The notes under the pieces: generated by a model
The model's input: the letters and a program-made list of their open reading frames with translations, nothing else
Database searches by the model: none
What the model was told of the DNA's origin: nothing
Program-made: the position numbers and the translations under genes
NCBI GenBank assembly: GCA_041664345.1
Contig: JBAYKX010000020.1
Span: 17,768-81,767, forward strand
Length of the DNA stretch: 64,000 nucleotides
From: GWE2-40-63 sp041664345
GTDB lineage: Bacteria > Bacteroidota > Bacteroidia > Bacteroidales > SZUA-534
Direction: 5' to 3'
Part shown: one piece after another, positions 41,346-48,841 of the stretch
Layout of the letters: every line of letters starts with the position of its first letter
Position numbering within the stretch: the first letter of the stretch is position 1

Positions 41346-43385
41346 TTATTTTAATTCCTTCAAGTAATTTACAACCTGAATCACAACATTTTCTGGAGTA
41401 TAGCCTAATTTTTCATCTAAAACGGTATAGGGAGCCGAATAGCCAAAATGGTTCAATCCAATTGACTTTCCAATTGAACCTACCAAACCTTGCAGGGTAG
41501 ATGGCAATCCGGCAGTTAGTCCTAAAGTTGGAACACCCGCCGGAAGAACTTGATTCTGGTAATCTTTTGGTTGGGTTCGGAACCGTCCTTCTGAAATGGC
41601 TGAAACCACTTTTACTTTCAAATTTTTATCTTTCCGCAGTAATTCAGCCCCGGCCACAAGGGTAGCAACCTCGGAACCATTAGCTACCAAAATAATATCG
41701 GGGTTTGTGCAGTCTTGTACTGTGTATGCGCCTTTTTCGGCTTGCAGTGCCGATTCATAGTTTGATTTTCCTTCAACAGGTAAATCCTGAATATTTTGCC
41801 GGGAAAGGATTAGTGCTGTCGGTGTTTTAATGTTTTCCATGGCCATTTTCCAGGCAACACTGGTTTCAAATACATCAGCCGGACGCAAAGCCAACAAACT
41901 TGGGTTGCCGGAATGGTTATGCAATTGCTCCAATAAACGTATTTGCGCTTCCTGTTCAATAGGTTGATGGGTTGGTCCATCCTCGCCAACACGGAATGCA
42001 TCGTGGGTCCAGATGAATTTTACCGGTAACTCCATTAATGCCGACATGCGCACGGCCGGTTTCATGTAATCGGAAAACACGAAGAACGTTCCACAAGCGG
42101 CAATTACCCCTTCGTGCGCTGCCATTCCATTGCATATGGCTGCTAAGGTAAGCTCCGCTACGCCGGCCTGTAAAAATTTGCCGGTAAAGTCGCCTTTGGT
42201 AAAAGCTTTGGTATTTTTTAAGTAGGCTTCGGTTTTATCGGAATCGGCTAAGTCGGCCGAGGCTACAATCATGTTATCCACTTTATCGGCCAATTCTGCC
42301 AAAACATTTGCCGATGCAGCCCGTGTGGCTTGATTTTCTTTTTGGGCAATGGTGGCATAATCTACTTTTGGGGCAGCCCCGCTCAAAAAGTAATCCAATT
42401 TAGCGGCTAATTCCGGATTGGCTTTCCGCCATTTAGCTTCTGTTTCTTTATGGTTTTTAACCCATTCTTTTTTAGTTTCATGCGCTTTTTTATAAAGCTG
42501 GATTGCTTCATCAAAAATCACAAAAGGGTTTTCCGGGTTTCCGCCCAGGTTTTCAATGGTTTTGTTAAACGATGCCCCAGCAGCCGATAAAGGCTGACCG
42601 TGTGTTTTTGTCTGTCCTTCAAAACTGTCGCCCGTTTCCGTTATGCAACCTTTCCCCATACATGTTTTACCAATAATTATGGTTGGTTTTTGGGTTTCGC
42701 TATTTGCTTTTGTCAGGGCTTGGCGTATTTGGTCGGCATTGTTGCCGTTAATGGTAATTACATTCCAACCCCAGGCTTCGTATTTCATGGCGGTGTTTTC
42801 CGATGTTACCGCACTGGTTTTGGTCGATAACTGAATGTCATTCGAGTCGTAAAACATAATTAGATTCGATAAACCCAAATGACCCGCAATTCGTCCGGCA
42901 CCTTGCGATATTTCTTCCTGAATTCCACCATCGGAAATAAAAGTATAGGTTTTATGGGCCATCCATTCACCAAAACGGGCTACTAAAAAGCGCTCCGCAA
43001 TAGCGGCACCAACTGCCATGGTATGTCCTTGTCCCAATGGACCCGAGGTGTTTTCAATTCCTCGTGTGGTATCTCTTTCCGGATGCCCTGGTGTGATACT
43101 TCCCCATTGCCGAAAATTTTTTAAATCCTCTAACGTAAACGTACCTGTAAGCGCTAACTGGGAATACAACATAGGCGACATGTGGCCCGGATCTAAAAAG
43201 AAACGGTCGCGGAACGGCCAGGTGCGATCGGATGGGTTGTAGTTTAAAAACTCGCTGAAAAGAATGTTTATGAAATCGGCTCCGCCCATGGCTCCTCCCG
43301 GATGACCTGATTTGGCTTTTTCTACCATTGAGGCCGATAAAATTCGGATGTTGTTTGCAGCTCTTTCTGTTGATTGTTTATTCAT
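41346..43385 (-). CDS. tkt: Transketolase
   Basis: This full-length 679-residue transketolase transfers two-carbon units between sugar phosphates in the pentose phosphate pathway with thiamine diphosphate and Mg2+. It has SGHPGGAMGGAD near the N-terminus, HGQPLSAAGAS, and the cofactor-binding region (ISDGGIQEEISQG). The pyrimidine domain carries WTHDAFRVGEDGPTHQPIEQ with the catalytic His region, followed by a C-terminal regulatory domain. It stands alone between a terminator and an unrelated receiver gene and marks the end of the signalling island. Confidence 0.97.
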   Translation of the reverse strand: MNKQSTERAANNIRILSASMVEKAKSGHPGGAMGGADFINILFSEFLNYNPSDRTWPFRDRFFLDPGHMSPMLYSQLALTGTFTLEDLKNFRQWGSITPGHPERDTTRGIENTSGPLGQGHTMAVGAAIAERFLVARFGEWMAHKTYTFISDGGIQEEISQGAGRIAGHLGLSNLIMFYDSNDIQLSTKTSAVTSENTAMKYEAWGWNVITINGNNADQIRQALTKANSETQKPTIIIGKTCMGKGCITETGDSFEGQTKTHGQPLSAAGASFNKTIENLGGNPENPFVIFDEAIQLYKKAHETKKEWVKNHKETEAKWRKANPELAAKLDYFLSGAAPKVDYATIAQKENQATRAASANVLAELADKVDNMIVASADLADSDKTEAYLKNTKAFTKGDFTGKFLQAGVAELTLAAICNGMAAHEGVIAACGTFFVFSDYMKPAVRMSALMELPVKFIWTHDAFRVGEDGPTHQPIEQEAQIRLLEQLHNHSGNPSLLALRPADVFETSVAWKMAMENIKTPTALILSRQNIQDLPVEGKSNYESALQAEKGAYTVQDCTNPDIILVANGSEVATLVAGAELLRKDKNLKVKVVSAISEGRFRTQPKDYQNQVLPAGVPTLGLTAGLPSTLQGLVGSIGKSIGLNHFGYSAPYTVLDEKLGYTPENVVIQVVNYLKELK

Positions 43386-43700
43386 AATTCTATAATTTAT
43401 TTTTCAATCAATTGTTTTATTATATCATACTATTTAAAGGAGTCTTAAGAAGTGAAATCTAGTAAAAAATATATCAGTTTGTAAAAACATTTTTCTGATA
43501 CAAAAATATCAATTATTCAATAAGGTTTTTCCAATTGTGTGCAATTGTCCATATTTTAATAAAAATTGATATTTATGGCTTAATTCTCCTAGCGAAAAAC
43601 AGGAAATATTTGAGTTAATACCATTAAAAAACGGGTTAGAAGAATGGATAGCGAAGAGTTTGAAAATCAAAATTTATTTACAACCGATAAGTGAACTGAA
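43386..43700. other. AT-rich intergenic region, no gene seen
   Basis: The spacer upstream of transketolase has no convincing ORF. It should hold the tkt promoter; no strong match was found. A short complementary pair (CCAATTG/CAATTGT) near 43530-43548 is too weak to name. Confidence 0.45.
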
Positions 43701-44069
43701 TTATATGTCAGGGAATAAATTGGAAAGTGAAGCAATAATTTCAGTTTTATTCCAGGGTTTAACAATGTATTTGTGTATCAACGATTCATCAAGTCCCATT
43801 TCCTTTGCTTCAGAAATGTAATAAGCGGAAAGCATCAAGCAAATTTTATTGGGCGATTTATGCTTAATTGATTTAATTAATTCAATGCCGTTCATTCCAG
43901 GCATTTTTAAGTCAGAAATAATTACTTTAATATCCTCCTTTTCTAAAATACTTAAAGCTTCAGGTCCTGAACTGGCAAGAAAAAGTTCGTATTCTTTTTG
44001 AAAATTGAATTTGAAAAGTTGCAGATTGATGAATTCATCATCCACATATAATAACTTATTTTGATTCAT
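43701..44069 (-). CDS. Single-domain response regulator (CheY-like receiver)
   Basis: This 122-residue stand-alone receiver has D10/D11, phospho-acceptor D53 in IISDLKMPGMNG, a Ser in MLSAYY and K in YIVKPWNK. The YIVKPWN segment is typical of receivers found in RpfG-like and hybrid-kinase proteins rather than flagellar CheY. It has no output domain. It is 52 bp downstream of the DUF427 gene. The nearby orphan PAS and heme kinases are candidate donors. Confidence 0.92.
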   Translation of the reverse strand: MNQNKLLYVDDEFINLQLFKFNFQKEYELFLASSGPEALSILEKEDIKVIISDLKMPGMNGIELIKSIKHKSPNKICLMLSAYYISEAKEMGLDESLIHKYIVKPWNKTEIIASLSNLFPDI

Positions 44070-44121
44070 GGTTTGAGTGATGTTTTTGTAAAAATATAAA
44101 ATATTTGCAATTTTATATTAT

Positions 44122-44403
44122 TCAGGATTCAAATTCTACGCCTTTCCAAAAAGCAATGTAATTAGCAATGTTTTTGGTCTGACTATAAGGTACTGGATAG
44201 TACCAAGCTGCATCGAAATTAATTTGACCTTTTACCGTTAAGTGATAATAAAAAGCTCTTCCCTTAATGTTGCAAGTGGTATAAGTGTCGCTTTGATTCA
44301 AATATTCCATTCTGATTGAATCGGGCGGAAAATAGCAATTCCCGTCAACCTCCAATGTTTGGTTGCTTTCCGCAATAATCTGACCGTTCCAAATGGCTTT
44401 CAT
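44122..44403 (-). CDS. DUF427-family protein
   Basis: The 93-residue protein fits DUF427: MKAIWNGQIIAES at the start, NCYFPPDSI, then KGRAFYYHLTVKG and the aromatic C-terminal half AAWYYPVPYSQTKNIANYIA with FWKGVEF. The family is a small, mostly beta-stranded fold of unknown biochemical role. It may be co-transcribed with the receiver 52 bp downstream. Confidence 0.88.
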   Translation of the reverse strand: MKAIWNGQIIAESNQTLEVDGNCYFPPDSIRMEYLNQSDTYTTCNIKGRAFYYHLTVKGQINFDAAWYYPVPYSQTKNIANYIAFWKGVEFES

Positions 44404-44557
44404 TACTTATTATTTTGAGCGACTACTTACATTTTATCTAACATTAGTTTTGGTGAAATGTTTTGAAGCATGGTTTATTTTATTACCGTTGACCCTGCTT
44501 TTAAAACTTAAAAAACTCCATTGCTTAAAATTTCTGGTTCAAATACATACCACTTTA

Positions 44558-44588
44558 TTTGAAAATATCATTCAATACATTACTTTTG
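44558..44588 (+). promoter_or_regulatory. Bacteroidota-type promoter (TTTG / 19 bp / TAnnTTTG)
   Basis: TTTG at 44558-44561, exactly 19 bp, then TACTTTTG at 44581-44588 match the primary sigma consensus of Bacteroidota perfectly. Transcription would begin near 44595, so the downstream gene cannot start at the longer ORF's ATG at 44559. Confidence 0.85.
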
Positions 44589-44636
44589 CAAAATGAATTA
44601 TATATATTAATGTTAAAGTCATCAAAATTGTATTTC

Positions 44637-45284
44637 ATGGTTCGGTTTCTTACAAAATTCTTTTTTCTAATATTGCTTATTTTAGTAATATCTTCGTTTT
44701 CCACGAATACGGCAATGGCTGGTGATGCCTCAAAATGGGTGTTAGTGACTAATGACGATGGAATTGAAGTGATGGAGCGTTGGGTTACTAACGAAAAGAA
44801 CGTGAAAGTTAGGGAACGGTCGGGTAAGATGAATTTAAATTGTTCAGTTGACGAAATACTTGCTTTGATATCAGATGCATCGAAAACCCATTTGTGGATG
44901 AAAAATGTGGAATCGGTTAAGGTTATTAAAAAGATAAGCCCGGTAGAATGGTATGTACAAACAAATTTGGATGCTCCTTGGCCTTTTGGAAAGCAAGATA
45001 TGGTTTCAAAATATGTAGTAAGCAAAGATGCATCGAATTCAAATGTGTTAGTATTTATTTCGCCTATTAATAGTTTGCTGCCAAAGCAAAAGGATATTGA
45101 TAGGCTTGATACTTTTAACGCTAAATGGGAAATTGTTCCTTCCGATAATGGAAGAGTTAAAGTTATATTCACAACAGTGTCCACCATTCCACCAGAATAT
45201 CCTGCTTGGGCTCAAGACCCAGTGGTGCGCAAAGTGTTTTTTGCAAATCTTCGGAATTTCAAATCAATATTAATGCATTCTTAA
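44637..45284 (+). CDS. Exported START/SRPBCC-like lipid-binding domain protein
   Basis: The start at 44637 is chosen because the promoter rules out 44559 and because it gives a clean signal peptide (MVRFLTKFFFLILLILVISS, cleavage near AMA-GD). An ATG at 44610 is the alternative. The mature part is a START-type domain: ASKWVLVTNDDGIEVMERW, SKTHLWMKNVESVKVIKK, WYVQTNLDAPWPFGKQDMVS and a C-terminal helix (VRKVFFANLRNFKSIL). Such domains bind lipids or other hydrophobic ligands in a deep pocket. The ligand is unknown, and a periplasmic location is inferred from the signal peptide. Confidence 0.85.
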   Translation: MVRFLTKFFFLILLILVISSFSTNTAMAGDASKWVLVTNDDGIEVMERWVTNEKNVKVRERSGKMNLNCSVDEILALISDASKTHLWMKNVESVKVIKKISPVEWYVQTNLDAPWPFGKQDMVSKYVVSKDASNSNVLVFISPINSLLPKQKDIDRLDTFNAKWEIVPSDNGRVKVIFTTVSTIPPEYPAWAQDPVVRKVFFANLRNFKSILMHS

Positions 45285-45324
45285 GTTGCGTTGATTTGTG
45301 CACATAATAATTAAAAGTAATAGT

Positions 45325-45786
45325 ATGAAATTAGAAAACATTGAAATAGGTATTGGAATAGGCCCTTTAAGGTTTGGCATGGAGCGTGAAGAGGCGAAGA
45401 AATTAATGGGTGAACCCGATGAGGTTGAAGAATATGATGAAACGGAGGACATGTTAGGTCGGTCAGAGATATGGCATTATGATGATCAAGAGATTTCTTT
45501 GTCGTTTGAAGAAGGCGAAGAGTGGACCTTGGTTGCCATTGCTACCAGTTCAGAAGATGTAACCATTGCCGGCAAAAAAATGATAGGATTGGCCAAAGAG
45601 GAAGTCTTTAAATTTGCTACCGAATTTCAATTAGGTGAAATGGAAGAAGAGCAATTAACCGATGAGGATGGTATTTCATCCACCGTGCTTTCTTTTTATG
45701 AATCAGGTATGAACCTTTGGTTCGAAGATAATTTATTGTCCGAAATACAATGGGGCGCTCTTTGGGATGAAGAAACTTTAAATTAA
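45325..45786 (+). CDS. Acidic protein of unknown function (153 aa)
   Basis: I choose the ATG at 45325 (MKLENIEIGIGIGPLRFGME), which leaves a 40-bp gap from the START-like gene; an in-frame ATG at 45298 is less likely. The product is strongly acidic, with the repeated pattern of a small alpha/beta protein (GPLRFGMEREEAKKLMGEPD, then WHYDDQEISLSFEEGEEW). The first motif resembles the IGPxxxGMSxEEVxxLLGxPD pattern of many small uncharacterised or immunity-like proteins. No toxin-like partner is adjacent. A terminator follows. Confidence 0.7.
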   Translation: MKLENIEIGIGIGPLRFGMEREEAKKLMGEPDEVEEYDETEDMLGRSEIWHYDDQEISLSFEEGEEWTLVAIATSSEDVTIAGKKMIGLAKEEVFKFATEFQLGEMEEEQLTDEDGISSTVLSFYESGMNLWFEDNLLSEIQWGALWDEETLN

Positions 45787-45792
45787 ATAAAA

Positions 45793-45822
45793 AAAAACCA
45801 ATCACCGGATTGGTTTTTTTTT
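45793..45822 (+). terminator. Rho-independent terminator after the acidic protein gene
   Basis: The 8-bp stem AACCAATC/GATTGGTT with a 4-nt loop is followed by eight T residues, 10 bp after the stop codon. The A run in front of it could make it work in both directions. Confidence 0.93.
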
Positions 45823-45829
45823 GCAAATG

Positions 45830-45951
45830 AACTAGAGATTAGAAATTAGAATTTAGAAAAGATTATAATTTAACTTCTGACTTCTCAAATCTAATCCCGA
45901 TAGCTATCGGGACAAGTCTCAAATCTAAAATCTAACTTCTAAAATCTAAGA
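45830..45951. repeat. Drifting ATCTAA/ACTTCT repeats with a CCCGATAGCTATCGGG palindrome
   Basis: The whole spacer before ychF is made of units such as TTAGAAATTAGAA and AATCTAAAATCTAACTTC. In its centre is a perfect 16-bp palindrome CCCGATAGCTATCGGG (about 45896-45911). The same style of repeat occurs at 3783-3851. It leaves almost no unique room for the ychF promoter. Confidence 0.7.
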
Positions 45952-45952
45952 A

Positions 45953-47056
45953 ATGGCTCTTCAGTGCGGAATAGTGGGGTTACCCAATGTGGGAAAATCA
46001 ACCTTGTTTAATTGTTTATCGAATGCCAGGGCGCAGGCGGCAAATTTTCCGTTTTGCACCATTGAACCTAACGTGGGGGTTATTACGGTTCCCGATGAGC
46101 GATTGAATAAATTGGCTGCTATTGATAATCCTAAACGGGTGATTCCAACCACAGTTGAAATTGTGGATATTGCCGGATTGGTAAAAGGAGCCAGCAAAGG
46201 AGAGGGGTTGGGGAATAAGTTTTTGGCTAACATCCGCGAAACCGATGCCATTATTCATGTAATACGCTGCTTCGACGACGATAATGTAACTCATGTTGAT
46301 GGCTCGGTAAACCCGGTGCGCAACAAAGAGATTATTGATATTGAGTTGCAATTAAAGGACTTAGAAACGGTGGAAAGCCGCATTTCAAAAGTTGATAAAA
46401 TTGCTAAAACCGGAAACGACAAAAAAGCAGCAAAAACCTATGAATTATTGGTTAAATACCGCGATGCTTTGTTAAAAGGCTTATCGGCACGTACCGTGGA
46501 TATTGACCCTATTACAAAAAAAGAGTATTTGTTCGATTTGTTTTTGCTTACTGATAAACCCATCCTTTACGTTTGCAATGTGGATGAAGCATCGGTAAAA
46601 ACTGGGAATAAATATACCAATGCTTTAATGGATGCGGTTAAAAGCGAAAATGCCGAAGTGCTTATTATTGGAGCAGGAATTGAGTCGGATATTGCTGAGT
46701 TGGAAAGCTACGACGAACGCCAGATGTTTTTGTCCGATTTGGGATTGGAGGAAGCTGGGGTGGTTAAATTAATCAAGTCGGCGTACAAGTTATTGAAATT
46801 GCAAACCTATTTTACAACCGGAGCCGATGAAACACGTGCCTGGACTTTTCGCGAAGGAATGAAAGCCCCTCAATGTGCCGGAATTATACATACCGATTTT
46901 GAAAAAGGGTTTATTCGCGCTGAAGTTATTAAGTACTTCGATTATGTAACCTTAGGCTCTGAAGCAGCTTGCCGCGAAGTAGGTAAAATAGGCATTGAAG
47001 GTAAAGAATACGTGGCACAAGATGGCGACATTATGCATTTTAGGTTTAATGTGTAG
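45953..47056 (+). CDS. ychF: YchF/Obg-family ATPase-GTPase
   Basis: This 367-residue, full-length YchF has a G domain with GLPNVGKSTLFNCL (Walker A), DIAGLVKGASKGEGLG (G3) and NVDEA in place of NKxD. That substitution explains the family's ATP preference. The coiled-coil domain (about 130-200) and the C-terminal TGS domain (about 280-366; QTYFTTGADETRAWTFREG) are intact. YchF binds ribosomes and modulates stress responses. It is a single-gene transcript bounded by a repeat and a terminator. Confidence 0.97.
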   Translation: MALQCGIVGLPNVGKSTLFNCLSNARAQAANFPFCTIEPNVGVITVPDERLNKLAAIDNPKRVIPTTVEIVDIAGLVKGASKGEGLGNKFLANIRETDAIIHVIRCFDDDNVTHVDGSVNPVRNKEIIDIELQLKDLETVESRISKVDKIAKTGNDKKAAKTYELLVKYRDALLKGLSARTVDIDPITKKEYLFDLFLLTDKPILYVCNVDEASVKTGNKYTNALMDAVKSENAEVLIIGAGIESDIAELESYDERQMFLSDLGLEEAGVVKLIKSAYKLLKLQTYFTTGADETRAWTFREGMKAPQCAGIIHTDFEKGFIRAEVIKYFDYVTLGSEAACREVGKIGIEGKEYVAQDGDIMHFRFNV

Positions 47057-47077
47057 GCTCATTATAAATGAAATATG

Positions 47078-47108
47078 AAACCGGATCTAGCATCCGGTTT
47101 TTTTTTAA
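47078..47108 (+). terminator. Rho-independent terminator of ychF
   Basis: The 9-bp stem AAACCGGAT/ATCCGGTTT with a 5-nt loop is followed by a T run, 22 bp after the stop codon. Confidence 0.93.
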
Positions 47109-47127
47109 ATAGGATTAGGATAATTTC

Positions 47128-47135
47128 TATCTTTG
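47128..47135 (+). promoter_or_regulatory. Minus-7 box of the M14 peptidase promoter
   Basis: TATCTTTG matches TAnnTTTG and lies 22 bp before the ATG. The minus-33 position falls in the T-rich tail of the ychF terminator (TTTT rather than TTTG), so only the minus-7 box is supported. Confidence 0.5.
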
Positions 47136-47157
47136 ACACTTTGTAAAAACTACTACT

Positions 47158-48831
47158 ATGCAAAACATTTTTTTCACCTTATCATTTCTATTCCTGGCTG
47201 CGATATCTTTTTCACAGCAACCTTTACAGATAATGCTTGCCCAGCGGGGCGAAGTTGTTGTAAGTGTTGATACGGTTTACCTATCCCAAATTCCATCAAT
47301 TTATTCCTGGTCAATTGATAAACAAGTGAACGGTAAAGCAATAATTTACTTGAATGCCAAACAATATGAGATATTAGTTGGACTGAATATTCCATTTATT
47401 CCTGAGCCAATACCATCAATGCGGGAAGAATTTAAGATGGCTTCTCAAATGGAACAAATGGCTAGTTGGGATTCATATCCCGATTACGATATGTATTTGT
47501 CAATGATGAAGCAATATTCGCTCGATTATCCGGATCTATGTAAGTTGGATACCATTGGAGAAACGGTAGAAGGAAGATTATTACTTGCCTTAAAAATTTC
47601 AGATAATGTGCGGAACCTTGAAACAGAACCTAAGGTTTTTTATTCCTCATCAATGCATGGCGATGAACTGACAGGTTATGTGTTAATGCTCCGGTTGGCT
47701 GATTATTTACTTTCAAATTACTCCCAACCCAACATAAAGGGATTGGTTGATAATCTTGAAATCTACATCAACCCATTGGCAAACCCTGATGGCACCTTTG
47801 CAGGAGGGAACAATACGGTATATGGTGCAACACGGAGTAATGCCAATTATGTTGATATAAACCGGAATTTTCCGGATCCTATTGCAGGAAGCCATCCCGA
47901 TGGTGAAGAATGGCAGCCAGAGACACAGGCTATGATAGCTTTTATGAAAAAAACCAATTTTTCTCTTTCAATGAACTTTCATGGCGGAGTAGAGGTGCTC
48001 AATTATCCTTGGGACACATTTAGTAAACGGCATGCCGATGATGCATGGTTTCAATTTATTTGTAGAGAGTATGCTGATACTGTGCATAAAACGGATCCAA
48101 GTTATATGACCTTTATGCAAAATGGAATTACTAATGGATATGATTGGTACCGGATAACCGGAGGGCGACAGGACTATGTAACGTACTTTTTACATGGTCG
48201 TGAAATTACCGCCGAATTGAGTGATGAATATATATTAGAGGCCAGCAAATTGCCCCAAATGTGGGAAAATAATTACCGTTCCTTATTGAATTATTTGAAA
48301 CAGGCTTTGTACGGTATTCATGGTTTGGTTACTGATACAAATGGAAATGAGTTAGTGGCAAAAATTTCTATTGCCGGGCACGATAAAGATAGCTCGCAAG
48401 TTTGGAGCCAACCTTCCGGTGTGTTTTACCGTTACTTAAAATCTGGAACTTATGATTTGACTTTTGAATCAAATGGTTTTCAATCAAAAACAGTAGCCAT
48501 AGCTGTTACCGATTTTCAACAAACCACCGTTGAGATTCAATTGGATAAAACGGTTGGTATTTCAAGCAAACAGCAAAACCAATTGCTTATTTTCCCCAAC
48601 CCGGTAACTGATATTCTTTATGTGGAATTAAATCAAGAAATTTCAAATCCGGTAAAAGTAGTTGTTTATTCGGCTGACGGTAAGCAAGTGTTTTCAAAAT
48701 CCTTTGAAAAAGAGGAGGCAAAGTCCTTGCTAACTCTTGATTTGTCGTCACTAACAACTGGCATCTACTTTATGGATTTAGAATATGCCGGTAACCACGA
48801 TTTTGCAAAGTTCATGGTTCAGAAAGAATAA
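47158..48831 (+). CDS. Secreted M14 zinc carboxypeptidase with T9SS sorting domain
   Basis: The 557-residue protein has a signal peptide (MQNIFFTLSFLFLAAISFSQ), a propeptide-like region and an M14 peptidase domain (about 100-395). Zinc-site and catalytic motifs are SSMHGDELTGY (His and Glu ligands), NPLANPDGT, NYVDINRNFPDP (substrate Arg), SMNFHGGVEVLNYPWD (His ligand) and EITAELSDE (catalytic Glu region). A carboxypeptidase-regulatory-like beta domain follows (about 400-460). The C-terminus is a type A T9SS sorting domain (LIFPNPVTDILYVEL, then LTTGIYFMDLEY, ending KFMVQKE). It trims peptides outside the cell or on its surface. Confidence 0.94.
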   Translation: MQNIFFTLSFLFLAAISFSQQPLQIMLAQRGEVVVSVDTVYLSQIPSIYSWSIDKQVNGKAIIYLNAKQYEILVGLNIPFIPEPIPSMREEFKMASQMEQMASWDSYPDYDMYLSMMKQYSLDYPDLCKLDTIGETVEGRLLLALKISDNVRNLETEPKVFYSSSMHGDELTGYVLMLRLADYLLSNYSQPNIKGLVDNLEIYINPLANPDGTFAGGNNTVYGATRSNANYVDINRNFPDPIAGSHPDGEEWQPETQAMIAFMKKTNFSLSMNFHGGVEVLNYPWDTFSKRHADDAWFQFICREYADTVHKTDPSYMTFMQNGITNGYDWYRITGGRQDYVTYFLHGREITAELSDEYILEASKLPQMWENNYRSLLNYLKQALYGIHGLVTDTNGNELVAKISIAGHDKDSSQVWSQPSGVFYRYLKSGTYDLTFESNGFQSKTVAIAVTDFQQTTVEIQLDKTVGISSKQQNQLLIFPNPVTDILYVELNQEISNPVKVVVYSADGKQVFSKSFEKEEAKSLLTLDLSSLTTGIYFMDLEYAGNHDFAKFMVQKE

Positions 48832-48841
48832 GTGTGATGAG

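Noticed and set aside
44559..44636. Longer N-terminus for the START-like protein
   Set aside because: The ATG at 44559 lies inside the minus-33 box of a perfect promoter, so it would not be transcribed from it.
44555..45187. Long minus-strand frame opposite the START-like gene
   Set aside because: It is antisense to a well-supported exported protein, has no family features and starts inside the gene.
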